From: Phycisphaerae bacterium
GTDB taxonomy: Bacteria; Planctomycetota; Phycisphaerae; Phycisphaerales; SM1A02
Reading direction: 5' to 3'
NCBI GenBank assembly: GCA_002717655.1
Contig: PBAY01000039.1
Location: forward strand, 248,001-312,000
Length of the DNA stretch: 64,000 nt
The notes beneath the pieces were generated by a model, which searched no databases, had not been told where the DNA came from, and worked only from the letters and a program-made list of their open reading frames with translations. Shown in pieces: positions 16,806-25,914 of the stretch; the stretch's first letter is position 1; every line of letters starts with the position of its first letter. The translations under genes and the position numbers were made by a program.

Positions 16806-18227
16806 ATGGATCCACTTCTTGAATTCCAGCAACATCTGACACGGCGTCATTTTCTCGGCGCAACAGGTGTCGGCATGGGAAGCCTGGCCATGGCCGGCTT
16901 GCTGGGCGATTCAATGGCAGTGGCGGATACGACCTCTCACTTCACGCCACGTGCGAAACGCATCATCTACATCCATCTCGCCGGCTCACCACCTCAGCAT
17001 GACCTGCTTGATCCCAAGCCGGTTCTCAAGGAACTCGATGGCAAACCATGCCCTGACTCGATCTTCGAGAAGGAACGCTTCGCGTTCATCAAAGGACACC
17101 CCAAGGTGCTGGCCAGTCCGTATGAATTCAAGCAGCATGGAGAGAGCGGAACTGAGTTCTCTGAACTGCTGCCCAATCTTTCGTCTGTTGCAGATGATCT
17201 GACCGTCATCCGGTCCATGCATACTGATGAGTTCAATCATGCACCTGCTCAATTGTTTCTCCTGACCGGATCTCCTCGATTCGGACGTCCGTCGGTGGGT
17301 TCGTGGTTGACCTGGGGACTTGGTTCAGAGGCCAGCAATCTGCCTGGTTTCGTCGTGTTGGTTTCCGGAGGCAAGGCACCCAGTGCGGGCAAGAGCGCCT
17401 GGGGTTCCGGTTTCCTTCCGTCCGTTCATCAGGGTGTCCAGTGTCGAAACGGCCCGGATCCGGTTCTCTATCTCAATGATCCACATGGAATGGATCGGGA
17501 CATGCGTCGCCTGAGTCTTGATGCACTCAAGGATCTCAATGAAGCGGCCTTGGCAAGCCATGGTGACCCTGAAACCCGAACGCGTATCGATCAGTTCGAA
17601 CTGGCTTTCAAGATGCAGATGTCCGTCCCCGATGTGGTGGATCTCGGTCAGGAGTCAGCGACGACACTTGAGATGTATGGCGCAAAGCCCGGGGGTTCTT
17701 CCTTTGCGAACAACTGTCTGCAGGCCCGCCGTCTTGCCGAGCGCGGCGTTCGCTTCGTGCAGCTCTTCGACTGGGGCTGGGATACGCACGGCACCGGACC
17801 TCATGATGACATTGTCACCCAGTTGCCCTTGAAGTGTCGTCAGGTGGATCAGCCTATCGCCGCATTGATCAAGGATCTCAAGCAACGTGGCATGCTGGAA
17901 GACACATTAGTTGTGGTCAGCGGCGAGTTCGGTCGCACGGCGATGAACGAGGAGCGAAACGGGTCGAAGTTTCTCGGTCGGGATCACCATCCACATTGCT
18001 TCTCCATCATCATGGCAGGCGGTGGAATGAAGCCAGGGCATGTTCATGGACGAACGGATGACATGGGCTATGCCGTGGTCGAGAATCCCGTGCATGTCCA
18101 TGATCTGCAGGCCACGGTCCTGCATGCCATGGGTCTTGATCATGAACGCTTCACCTACCGGTATCAGGGCCGGGAATTCCGACTTACTGATGTACATGGT
18201 CGTGTCGTGCACGATCTGTTCGCGTGA
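16806..18227 (+). CDS. DUF1501 protein (sulfatase/phosphatase-like fold), Tat-exported
   Basis: A 473-residue DUF1501 protein. The N-terminus LTRRHFLGATGVGMGSLAMAGLL is a twin-arginine signal. Family blocks are present: KRIIYIHLAGSPPQHDLLDPKP, FSELLPNLSSVADDLTVIRSMHTDEFNHAPA, RGVRFVQLFDWGWDTHG and VVVSGEFGRTAMNE followed by GRDHHPHCFSIIMAGGG. These histidines and aspartates fit the metal site of the alkaline-phosphatase/sulfatase superfamily. It forms an operon with the preceding cytochrome protein. Its TGA directly abuts the stop codon of the convergent zinc-ribbon gene, together spelling TGATCA. The substrate is unknown. Confidence 0.9.
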   Translation: MDPLLEFQQHLTRRHFLGATGVGMGSLAMAGLLGDSMAVADTTSHFTPRAKRIIYIHLAGSPPQHDLLDPKPVLKELDGKPCPDSIFEKERFAFIKGHPKVLASPYEFKQHGESGTEFSELLPNLSSVADDLTVIRSMHTDEFNHAPAQLFLLTGSPRFGRPSVGSWLTWGLGSEASNLPGFVVLVSGGKAPSAGKSAWGSGFLPSVHQGVQCRNGPDPVLYLNDPHGMDRDMRRLSLDALKDLNEAALASHGDPETRTRIDQFELAFKMQMSVPDVVDLGQESATTLEMYGAKPGGSSFANNCLQARRLAERGVRFVQLFDWGWDTHGTGPHDDIVTQLPLKCRQVDQPIAALIKDLKQRGMLEDTLVVVSGEFGRTAMNEERNGSKFLGRDHHPHCFSIIMAGGGMKPGHVHGRTDDMGYAVVENPVHVHDLQATVLHAMGLDHERFTYRYQGREFRLTDVHGRVVHDLFA

Positions 18228-19235
18228 TCAACTCGACGCGGGATGGTCTTCGGGATTCCAGGGATCCGTCCGCGTGCCGGGAATCAGTACCACCACGAGT
18301 ATGACCAGCCACAAAAGACTCCAGGTGCTGATGATGAACCAGTATGGGCCGACTCGAGGCGAAGGTACGGTGAAGATGTCTGATTGATAGTTGGAAAGCA
18401 TTCGTACGTCGGCGTATCCAGCGTCACCAACGAATACAGGTGGGACTTCAAATGGTGGTTCCCAATCCATCATGATCCCAACCATGCGATTGGCGAGTGC
18501 AGCAGCAAGCAGAACTCCTCGATCTTCCTCGATATCAGTTTCACCGTCTTGCTGAATGCGTTTCACGATGACGTCCTCGATCTCATCACGTGATCCATCA
18601 ACCGCCGGGCCGGGTCTGAAGGTGTCACCCTTGCCATTTGGAAGAGTCGCTACTCGTTGTGTTTCCCAAGTGGTCTGGTCAGACGAACTCGATTCGATCA
18701 GATAATCGCGTCTCGAACCATCCTTGTGTATCAGTGCCAGTCGAACAGGCTGTGGTGGCAGCCAGATCGATTGGGGCCCACCGACAGGTGAGGGAAGAAC
18801 TGTCAGTGGATCGGGATAGATCGCGAGTATCGTAGAAAAGCGACTCTTGTCCGGGAACAAGTCGTATTGAACTCGATTATGGCCTGCAAGTTCTTCATCC
18901 ACGCCATAGAAATCCATGGCCACCTGTGCCCAGAAGTTCTGTGTCGAGTTTGCATAGAAAGGCCAGAGAAGCCATACGAAGATCATGATGATGATGAATC
19001 GGTACAGACGACCGATACGACGTCGACCATGTAGATAGATGCCGGACGCCGTCAGATCATTCCCGCATTCAGGGCAGGTATTTCCAGTAGTTCCTGTGAC
19101 GCAGTACAGGCAACGAGGGCAGGCTGGCGTCACCGAGTGCTTCCTGCCACGCAACATGACAAGAAACAGCCAGATGAAGACGATGGCGAACAGCGCCCAG
19201 AGCACATAGTACAGAATGGACATGGAGGGAATCAT
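18228..19235 (-). CDS. Zinc-ribbon membrane protein, tandem paralogue 3 of 3 (last in operon)
   Basis: A 335-residue protein of unknown function. Topology by eye: TM helix (about 7-28), a cytoplasmic four-to-five-cysteine zinc ribbon (C39, C42, C45, C54, C57 in CPRCLYC...CPECG), basic RRRIGR, TM helix (about 74-93), a 180-residue extracytoplasmic domain and a C-terminal TM (about 300-322). The outer domain has PPQPVRLALIHKDGSRRDYLIE, matched by PPQPLRLMIRRNDGSGRDYLIE in the next paralogue, and both end with a PGT-x3-PW-P-DHP tail. The ATG at 19235 is preferred; TTG 19247 and GTG 19238 are alternatives. It is the most downstream of a four-gene minus-strand cluster. Confidence 0.8.
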   Translation of the reverse strand: MIPSMSILYYVLWALFAIVFIWLFLVMLRGRKHSVTPACPRCLYCVTGTTGNTCPECGNDLTASGIYLHGRRRIGRLYRFIIIMIFVWLLWPFYANSTQNFWAQVAMDFYGVDEELAGHNRVQYDLFPDKSRFSTILAIYPDPLTVLPSPVGGPQSIWLPPQPVRLALIHKDGSRRDYLIESSSSDQTTWETQRVATLPNGKGDTFRPGPAVDGSRDEIEDVIVKRIQQDGETDIEEDRGVLLAAALANRMVGIMMDWEPPFEVPPVFVGDAGYADVRMLSNYQSDIFTVPSPRVGPYWFIISTWSLLWLVILVVVLIPGTRTDPWNPEDHPASS

Positions 19236-19263
19236 CACGTGATCCAATCAGTTGTATGGCATG

Positions 19264-20289
19264 CTATTGATCGGGATGATCAGCAGGCGGCCATGGGCTT
19301 ACCTGAGTGCCGGGTGTTACGATAACCACAAGTATCAGCATCCAGATCAGAATCCAGGCCCCCATGGCCAACCATTGATGATCAACCTTGTTGCTGCTTG
19401 ATTTGACAATGGTGGACATCATGCTGTTTCCGCCAAGACTTGACATGACTTCAGAGGTGTAACGAGGGCTTTGTTGATCCATCATGTGATCCATGGCCCC
19501 GCTCAGCAGTTGAGATGCGGCAGATGGTCCGATCTCTTGTGTATCAGGATTCAGGAGATCTTTCTTGATCCGAGCAGCCATCATCTCAATCAGTTCACCC
19601 TGTGATTCGGCAGTCTGCAGCCCTTCACTTCCATTCCCTTGAGCATATGCCAGAAACTCGGGTACTTCTCGAGCTGACCATCCAGCATTCGCTGTGGGTT
19701 CAATCAGATAGTCACGGCCGGATCCATCGTTGCGTCGGATCATCAATCTCAGGGGTTGTGGCGGTGTCCATTCTCCAGTTGGCAGATCAGCAGGTGGCAT
19801 TGACTGGATGTCATCGACATAGGTCGTGCTGAAATCAGGATAGATGGCAGTCACGCGGGTGAAGGAGGAAGCATCAGCACGAAGTCTTATGGATGCCTCA
19901 GCACGCCCGTTGTGCACTTCAACTCTGCCCAGTAGATCTCCACTTGTGTCGATCCAGAACTGTTCAGTCAACCTGACTGATTCCGGAAAGAGAAACAAGG
20001 CGATGACCACAGTGACAATCACTCGATACCACCGGGATACTCTTCGGCGACCATATCTGTGGACGCCGGACTCGGAGAGATCAATTCCACATTCCGGGCA
20101 GATGTTCGTGGTCAAGCCTTCAACGCAGTAGGAGCATCTTGGGCACGCTGGCACGGCTCCAGGTGCTCGACCCACGACCAGCCGAACCAGAACGAAAGCC
20201 GCGAGGATTCCGGCTATGAAAAATATCTGCAGTATTCCAGTTGCAACCGACAATACGTTGATTTGATCTGCCAGAGTGGTTGTAATCAT
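19264..20289 (-). CDS. Zinc-ribbon membrane protein, tandem paralogue 2 of 3
   Basis: A 341-residue paralogue with the same layout: TM helix (about 14-38), ribbon CPRCSYC...CPECG (C49, C52, C55, C64, C67), basic RYGRRRVSRWYR, TM (about 85-103), a long outer domain rich in Gln/Asp/Met, and a C-terminal TM followed by PGTQVSPWPPADHPDQ. Two ATG codons stand side by side; the second (20289) has the better distance to AGGA. The upstream neighbour ends 54 bases away and the downstream paralogue starts 28 bases away, so the cluster is probably one transcript. No enzyme motif was recognised. Confidence 0.8.
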   Translation of the reverse strand: MITTTLADQINVLSVATGILQIFFIAGILAAFVLVRLVVGRAPGAVPACPRCSYCVEGLTTNICPECGIDLSESGVHRYGRRRVSRWYRVIVTVVIALFLFPESVRLTEQFWIDTSGDLLGRVEVHNGRAEASIRLRADASSFTRVTAIYPDFSTTYVDDIQSMPPADLPTGEWTPPQPLRLMIRRNDGSGRDYLIEPTANAGWSAREVPEFLAYAQGNGSEGLQTAESQGELIEMMAARIKKDLLNPDTQEIGPSAASQLLSGAMDHMMDQQSPRYTSEVMSSLGGNSMMSTIVKSSSNKVDHQWLAMGAWILIWMLILVVIVTPGTQVSPWPPADHPDQ

Positions 20290-20343
20290 CATGTCCTGCT
20301 TCTATCCGTAGTCATGCTGATTGCTGTTCCTGCTATTCCAATA

Positions 20344-21357
20344 TCACTCGGAATGTTTCTGCTGTGGTTCCATCAGCACAATCACTGCGATGGGAATCCA
20401 GACGAGCACAAAGGCAGTCAACAGGATGAAGAAAGACAAGGTTGGGCTTGCATTCATCCGCGCATAACCACTGTTTCCTCCACTTGCCAAACCAACCAGG
20501 CGGAGTTGTTGTTGGAAATGCTGAAACTCGGGCGTACTTGTGCTGGGCAGCATCAATCCTGTGCCGGCTGCTCCATTTCTGAACGCGGCATCGGCATCAA
20601 GCATGTTCTGGACCAGATGTTGTGACAGATTGATGAACGATTGACCGTCATTTCCTGCAAGCTGTTTCTCCTGCATCCAGGATTCGAGTTGTTGCTGCAG
20701 GCTGCTGGAGTCACCGGAAGAAACAAGAGGCCCCATCTCATCTGCCATTGGAGATGAGGAAGCTTGATTCAGTTCAATGCGATCCCCGGAATGCGTGACA
20801 AGAATCTCATGAGTGCCACCGTCTTCAGTCGTCAATGACAAGCGAGTGGGGAAGATTTCTGGATGTATCCATTCAGGGTCGGCATTGGTGGTCTCGACAA
20901 TCTGTGCAGGATCCAGCCACCCGGGCCAGGCGACCGTGATCTGGCGAACTGGTCCGGAGTAGTTCGCGTTGGGCAGAAGATTGACATCCATGGACTTGAT
21001 CCCTGAGAGACGTTCTTGAATGCCAACCAGCGATGTTGTGAGATTGCTTGCTCCTCTGCCGATCATCATTGCGGCCAGACACAGGCTCAGAACGAAGCAG
21101 ATCGCAAGCGCTCGCAGCCTCAACGGTCGACGGGGCCGCAGGAATGGCTCGGTGATGACACCTGTGGTTGAAAGATCATGGCCACATTCAGGGCAATGGG
21201 AGTCCGGAATTTCCCGAACGCAATGTCGACATCTGGGACAGGCTGGAACCTCATCCAGGCGTTTGCCTCTGGCATAGATGAAGAGGATGACAATGCCCGG
21301 CGTGCTTATCAGAAGAAGAAGGCCAAGCAGTATCAGGGCATCAGTGGTGAAGTCCAT
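20344..21357 (-). CDS. Zinc-ribbon membrane protein, tandem paralogue 1 of 3
   Basis: A 337-residue paralogue and the most divergent of the three. TM helix (about 7-28), zinc ribbon CPRCRHC...CPECG (C40, C43, C46, C55, C58), basic RPRRPLRLR, TM (about 82-100), outer domain with FPTRLSLTTEDGGTHEILV in the place of the PPQP-RL...RDYLIE block of the others, and a C-terminal TM (about 306-328). The start has TAAGAT at -12 to -7 and no ribosome-binding site, so it may also be transcribed separately as a leaderless message. A Gln-rich stretch (SSLQQQLESWMQEKQ) may form a coiled coil. Function unknown. Confidence 0.8.
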   Translation of the reverse strand: MDFTTDALILLGLLLLISTPGIVILFIYARGKRLDEVPACPRCRHCVREIPDSHCPECGHDLSTTGVITEPFLRPRRPLRLRALAICFVLSLCLAAMMIGRGASNLTTSLVGIQERLSGIKSMDVNLLPNANYSGPVRQITVAWPGWLDPAQIVETTNADPEWIHPEIFPTRLSLTTEDGGTHEILVTHSGDRIELNQASSSPMADEMGPLVSSGDSSSLQQQLESWMQEKQLAGNDGQSFINLSQHLVQNMLDADAAFRNGAAGTGLMLPSTSTPEFQHFQQQLRLVGLASGGNSGYARMNASPTLSFFILLTAFVLVWIPIAVIVLMEPQQKHSE

Positions 21358-21363
21358 GACTGG

Positions 21364-21369
21364 ATCTTA
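21364..21369 (-). promoter_or_regulatory. -10 box giving a leaderless start for the first zinc-ribbon paralogue
   Basis: On the minus strand TAAGAT ends six bases before the ATG at 21357. No Shine-Dalgarno sequence is visible. It lies in the 35-base gap after the upstream gene, so it could act as an internal operon promoter. Confidence 0.45.
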
Positions 21370-21392
21370 ACCAACTGAACTGACGCATCAAT

Positions 21393-21794
21393 CTAGGTGA
21401 CAACGGCTCCAAGCATCGTGCCTGCCAGAATGGCCAGATAGAGGCCTGAAAAGGTCATGGCCAGGATGACGGAGGCGGATCTGCTGCCCAGCTTCAAGGC
21501 TTGTCGGCCAGTCATGACACTGATGATGGCAAGAATGCTCCCGATGGCAACGACCGCGAATACGGCAAGTGCCATGCTGAAGGCCATCAGCGTGTTTCCC
21601 TGAAAGAAGGACGAAAGACCGATTTCCAATGTCGCGGATGTTCCGTTGCCCGTGTTGGAACTGATGGGAGAAATCCCAGCGAGGCCCTGAATGAGAAACA
21701 GTGACAGTCCGAGAACACATGCTGGAAGAATCCATGCAAGGCTCGAGAGAAACAGAGTGCAGCGTACAAGTGAAGGTCGATCGGCGGTCGTCAT
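21393..21794 (-). CDS. Small membrane protein, first gene of the zinc-ribbon cluster
   Basis: A 133-residue protein with three hydrophobic helices (about 9-38, 65-90, 100-130) and a short polar loop with SSNTGNGTSATLEIG between the first two. The ATG at 21794 is chosen because the frame upstream is polar and unlike a protein. It resembles the short DUF4190-like or superinfection-type three-helix proteins only in topology; I recognise no family. It precedes the three zinc-ribbon membrane proteins on the same strand and may be part of the same membrane assembly, which is an inference from position. Confidence 0.6.
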   Translation of the reverse strand: MTTADRPSLVRCTLFLSSLAWILPACVLGLSLFLIQGLAGISPISSNTGNGTSATLEIGLSSFFQGNTLMAFSMALAVFAVVAIGSILAIISVMTGRQALKLGSRSASVILAMTFSGLYLAILAGTMLGAVVT

Positions 21795-21807
21795 GAGGTA
21801 TCCATTA

Positions 21808-21828
21808 AAGGGGTTGTATGTACCCCTT
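21808..21828. promoter_or_regulatory. Inverted repeat just upstream of the zinc-ribbon cluster
   Basis: AAGGGGT-7 bases-ACCCCTT is a perfect seven-pair dyad lying 14 to 34 bases upstream of the minus-strand ATG at 21794. It may be an operator or a leader hairpin. No T-tract follows, so it is unlikely to be a terminator. Confidence 0.35.
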
Positions 21829-22232
21829 CGGATTCCTGAGTCTCTGTCTTGAGAAGTTGTTGCTGGAGCATTAAATTCATGCAGAACAGCGCATGATTGG
21901 CCGGAAAGCTGTCCGAGAACATCAGATTGCATGCATGAGGCAGGGCGAGAATTCCAATCCAACCTGCTTGAGCAATACGACCGTCCTGCGTGTGTTTTCT
22001 GCTCCGATAATGACATCTTCTCAGGAGACGATTGAATGAGCTTGCGTTGCAGGCAGATCGTCGAATTGCCTTCAGATCAAATGGTGGCGACTCAGTTTCT
22101 CAGGCCGTGGTCTGTGAAAACGAACCTCAGGGTCTGATGCCCAGCCAGACTCGGTTGGCAGGTATTCGCCCCGGCATGGATCCCTCAATCGGCAGATCAA
22201 CGGTCCTGAGCCTGAGGCAGTCTTCAGGCCGG

Positions 22233-22238
22233 TATGAT
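22233..22238 (+). promoter_or_regulatory. Possible -10 box of the CxxCH dehydrogenase gene
   Basis: TATGAT lies 28 bases before the GTG start at 22267, leaving room for a normal leader with the GGAGGGAG ribosome-binding site. The -35 region is not recognisable. Confidence 0.35.
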
Positions 22239-22266
22239 CAGACTGCTGCTCTGGAGGGAGATATCC

Positions 22267-25200
22267 GTGTTCATGATCTGCATTCTCACCCTGTTCGCCT
22301 TGCTTCAACCTTCAACAGAGGTGGATCCATCCACTCGCCTCAAACCGGTTGAAGGGGTCACGGTTCAGACCTGGGCGGTGACGCCAATGGTGATGGATCC
22401 GGTCGCGTTCTGCTTTGATGACAAGGGTCGGGTCTATGTGGCCGAGACGTTTCGTCAGGAGCATGGTGTCGAAGACAACAGATCACAGCCTTACTGGTTG
22501 CTTGACGACCTTGCCGCCACTCGGATCGAGGACCGGCTGACAAAGTATGAGAAGTGGGCCGATCGGCGGGCCAATGGAATGGATTGGTATTCCGAGAAAG
22601 AGGATCGGATTCGCCGTGTTCAGGACACGGATGGCGATGGATTGGCTGATGAAGTCATCATCTTTGCGGATGGCTTTCGAGGTCCATTGGATGGAACCGG
22701 TGCCGGATTGATCATGAACGGCAATGAGCTGTGGTACACGTGCATCCCACATCTCTGGCGTCTGCCTGACGAGGATGAAGACGGCCGATCGGATCGAAGA
22801 GAAACGATTTTCACCGGGTTCGGTGTTCGGGATGCGCTACGTGGGCATGACATGCATGGACTCGTGTGGGGACCGGATGGCCGAATCTACTGGTCTCTGG
22901 GGGATCGTGGTTACCACGTCACAAGAGCTGATGGGACGATCATTGCCGATCCGCGTTCAGGGGCGATCTTTCGTTGCGAACCAGACGGGACGAATCTCGA
23001 ACTGTTCTACAGTGGTTTGAGAAATCCTCAGGAAATCGCATTTGATCACTATGGCTATCTCTTTACGGGAGACAACAACTCCGATGGTGGCGATCGAGCT
23101 CGCATCGTGTATTGCCCCGAAGCAGGTCATACCGGTTGGGAAATGAACTACCAGACCCTTTCGGGTGAAAACAACCGGGGACCATGGGTGCAGGAAGGGA
23201 TCTGGGAGACGGCACATGAAGGCCGTCCTGCCTGGGTACTTCCACCATTGAAACATGTCGGCAGTGGACCGTCAGGATTTGTTGCCTATCCAGGCCAAGG
23301 GCTGTCCTCCCGATATGACAACCATTTCTTCATGTGCAACTTCCTTGGCAGCCCTCAGAACAGTGAAGTTCTGGCCATTGAAATTCTGCCGGAAGGTGCA
23401 GGATTTCGTGTGGGTGAAGTTCATCCATTCGTCAAGAACGTGCTGTGTACCGATGTTGATTTCGACTGGGATGGATCGATGATGGTCTCCGACTGGGTGA
23501 GGAGCTGGCTCAGTCAGGAGTCGGGCCGGCTCTTTCGTCTTCGAGATACGGTTCATGGCAATACCGAAGCAACCAGAGCAGCTGCGGAATTGATGGCCTC
23601 AGGTATCGAAAATCAATCGACTCGGAATCTGGTGGAGTTGTTGTCGAGTGCGGATGCCCGTATTCGTCTGCGAGCGCAGTATGAACTGGCCCAACGTGAG
23701 GCAACGGACGAGTTGGCTGCTGTAGCAACTGATGAATCAAAGGAACAATTGGCGAGGATTCATGCCATCTGGGGTCTGGGCATGATCGGTCGGCGGCATC
23801 AAGGCGAAGCTGAGGATCATCCGCTTGAGCAGGTCATGTCCGTGGCCTGGGATGATGATGCTGAAATCAGGGCGCAGGCTGCACGGGTACTGGGCGATGA
23901 AAGCTATGCCCCGGCTGCCGAGGATCTCATGGGTCTGGCATTCGATGAGAATCCCCGAGTCGTCTACCAGGCCATCATGGGGCTGGGTCGTCTGGGAGAT
24001 CCGGAATCAGTTGATGCGATCATTGAAATGCTCTGGACGAATGACAATCAGGATGTCTGGTTGCGACATGCTGGTGTCGTGGCGTTGGCAAGAATTGATG
24101 ATCGTGAACGTCTGCTTGAGTTGCTGGGTGACCCGATGCCTTCGATACGTCTGGCTGCAGTTCTTGTCCTGCGGAGACTGGGAGATCCGGCGGTTGCCCG
24201 GGTTCTTCGCGATTCCGATCCATTGATTGCTGCCGAAGCGGCAAGAGCGATCCATGATGTCCCCATTGTCGAAGCGCAAACAGGGCTGGCGGATCTGCTG
24301 CCGACACTCATCACATCAGAGACAGTGGACTTCACTCCTGTCCGTTGGGAAGTCTTTGACAATGTGCCAGTACTTTCCAGTGAAGAACTGAATTCGCATC
24401 CGGTGTTCGAACGCGATCCTGATGAAACACTGGAGCTCAATGGATTTCTTGTTGCCGCCGGAGGTCGTGATGAGTATGCAAGCCGGATGACCGGTCGAAT
24501 CGTTCCCACCATTGATGGTGGACATCAATTCGCCATTACCAGTGATGATCATTCCTCGCTCTACATCTGGCCTGAGGGCAGGCCGGACGAACGCAAACAG
24601 ATTGCCTTTCTTGATCAATGGACTCCTCTTGATGACTGGGAGTCACGACCGGGTCAGGTCTCAAGTCCGATTCAGATGAAGGCGGGCGAAGCCTGGATTG
24701 TCGAAGCGCGTCACAGTGAAGGCGGGGGGGGAGATCATCTCGCCATTGGCTGGAAGGAGCCAGGCAGGCCATGGAACCGGCCCATCGGCGTGACTCGGCC
24801 CGACCGCACTCATGCCTCGCTGGTCCGACGAGCACTTTCTGCCTCGCTCAGAGATGGTGACCCGGCGAGGATCCAGGCGGTGGCGGATGTGGCACTTGAT
24901 TCCGGTCAGGGAGATGTGCTGCGACGCGAGGCGATGGAAGTGATCCGTCAATGGCCGGCACCGGAACTTCGTGAACGAGTCCAAGGTCGTTACCGTCCAG
25001 TCGAAGGTGAACGTGATCAGGCCGGCTGGAAAGCCGTGATGGAACGAGTCCTTCCTGCGCTGGCGGAATCAGATCAAGTCGTCGCCATGCCTGCTCGAGC
25101 CATTGCCCAAGAACATGGGATTGCACTAGATCCCGACATGCTCTTTGAAACACTTGAAGATGAATCGATTGACGTTGCTCAGCGAATCTCCACACTCAGA

Positions 25201-25875
25201 CTTCTGACTCGGCGAGAGGAGTCGCGTCAACGCGCAATCGAATTGGCGATGGGCGGTCTTCCGGCTCTTCGGGCAGAAGGGTTGCTGGCGATGTCGCTTC
25301 ATGAACCTGAGCGGGCGTTGCCACTCGCCAAAGAAGCAATTGAATCCAATGATCTTGTCTGGCGACGGGCTGGAATCGAATCACTTGCAATCATCGATCA
25401 GCCAGAAGCAGAGAAACTTCTCCTCGAACGTCTCAATGCACTTGATTCCGAACATCCTGCAGTTGCGCTTGATGTACTTGAGGCATCACGTCGAAGGGGT
25501 GGTCTCAGGCTGGAGCCTGGGGTCAGGAAGTGGTCGCAGGCACCGGAAGGTGAGAGGTCTCCCGCATATGCCATGACCCGTGAGGGCGGTGATGTGACTC
25601 GTGGTCGAGATCTGGTCTTCTATCACGCTGGGGCATCCTGTCTTCGTTGCCATGTGATTGACGGAACGGGAGGGGCTGCAGGTCCCGATCTGAGCGCCGT
25701 CGGTAATCGGCTGGATACGGAGTCGCTTGTGAGATCACTGCTTGAGCCGCAGGCTGAAGTCGCTGAGGGCTATGGCGATGCATCAGCCATGCCTGCCATG
25801 ACGACGTATCTGACACCGATGCAGATCCGTGATGTGGTGGCCTATCTCGAGACCCTGAAGGCGGAATCGAACTGA
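22267..25875 (+). CDS. PVC-type membrane-bound dehydrogenase with HEAT repeats, PA14-like domain and CxxCH cytochrome
   Basis: A 1202-residue exported protein. The GTG at 22267 gives a signal peptide (FMICILTLFALLQPS) and follows GGAGGGAG by six bases; an ATG 33 bases earlier is possible but less likely. Domains in order: six-bladed propeller of the planctomycete dehydrogenase family (about 25-420, with RVYVAETFRQEH, RVQDTDGDGLADEV, GLRNPQEIAFDHYGYLFTGDNNSDGGD), HEAT repeats (about 440-680), a PA14-like carbohydrate-binding domain (about 690-840), more helical repeats, and a C-terminal cytochrome c module with C1125-L-R-C1128-H1129 and AGPDLSAVG. The family is related to PQQ glucose/sorbosone dehydrogenases and probably oxidises sugars outside the cytoplasm, passing electrons to the heme. 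The substrate is unknown. Confidence 0.88.
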   Translation: MFMICILTLFALLQPSTEVDPSTRLKPVEGVTVQTWAVTPMVMDPVAFCFDDKGRVYVAETFRQEHGVEDNRSQPYWLLDDLAATRIEDRLTKYEKWADRRANGMDWYSEKEDRIRRVQDTDGDGLADEVIIFADGFRGPLDGTGAGLIMNGNELWYTCIPHLWRLPDEDEDGRSDRRETIFTGFGVRDALRGHDMHGLVWGPDGRIYWSLGDRGYHVTRADGTIIADPRSGAIFRCEPDGTNLELFYSGLRNPQEIAFDHYGYLFTGDNNSDGGDRARIVYCPEAGHTGWEMNYQTLSGENNRGPWVQEGIWETAHEGRPAWVLPPLKHVGSGPSGFVAYPGQGLSSRYDNHFFMCNFLGSPQNSEVLAIEILPEGAGFRVGEVHPFVKNVLCTDVDFDWDGSMMVSDWVRSWLSQESGRLFRLRDTVHGNTEATRAAAELMASGIENQSTRNLVELLSSADARIRLRAQYELAQREATDELAAVATDESKEQLARIHAIWGLGMIGRRHQGEAEDHPLEQVMSVAWDDDAEIRAQAARVLGDESYAPAAEDLMGLAFDENPRVVYQAIMGLGRLGDPESVDAIIEMLWTNDNQDVWLRHAGVVALARIDDRERLLELLGDPMPSIRLAAVLVLRRLGDPAVARVLRDSDPLIAAEAARAIHDVPIVEAQTGLADLLPTLITSETVDFTPVRWEVFDNVPVLSSEELNSHPVFERDPDETLELNGFLVAAGGRDEYASRMTGRIVPTIDGGHQFAITSDDHSSLYIWPEGRPDERKQIAFLDQWTPLDDWESRPGQVSSPIQMKAGEAWIVEARHSEGGGGDHLAIGWKEPGRPWNRPIGVTRPDRTHASLVRRALSASLRDGDPARIQAVADVALDSGQGDVLRREAMEVIRQWPAPELRERVQGRYRPVEGERDQAGWKAVMERVLPALAESDQVVAMPARAIAQEHGIALDPDMLFETLEDESIDVAQRISTLRLLTRREESRQRAIELAMGGLPALRAEGLLAMSLHEPERALPLAKEAIESNDLVWRRAGIESLAIIDQPEAEKLLLERLNALDSEHPAVALDVLEASRRRGGLRLEPGVRKWSQAPEGERSPAYAMTREGGDVTRGRDLVFYHAGASCLRCHVIDGTGGAAGPDLSAVGNRLDTESLVRSLLEPQAEVAEGYGDASAMPAMTTYLTPMQIRDVVAYLETLKAESN

Positions 25876-25902
25876 CAGCCACCCGGAAACGCCCTGCGGT
25901 GG

Positions 25903-25908
25903 TATTCT
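25903..25908 (+). promoter_or_regulatory. -10 box of a leaderless promoter for the SGNH protein
   Basis: TATTCT ends exactly six bases before the ATG at 25915, and no ribosome-binding site is present. No -35 box at the usual distance was recognised. Confidence 0.45.
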
Positions 25909-25914
25909 CGTCGA

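Larger units (their letters stand above)
21795..22266. other. 472-base divergent intergenic region
   Basis: It separates the minus-strand zinc-ribbon cluster from the plus-strand dehydrogenase gene. It contains the inverted repeat near 21808 and a TATGAT box at 22233. No tRNA, repeat array or convincing reading frame was found in the rest. Confidence 0.6.

Noticed and set aside
22032-22352. Possible small protein of 106 residues on the plus strand
   Set aside because: It overlaps the dehydrogenase start in another frame and its composition looks like translated non-coding DNA.
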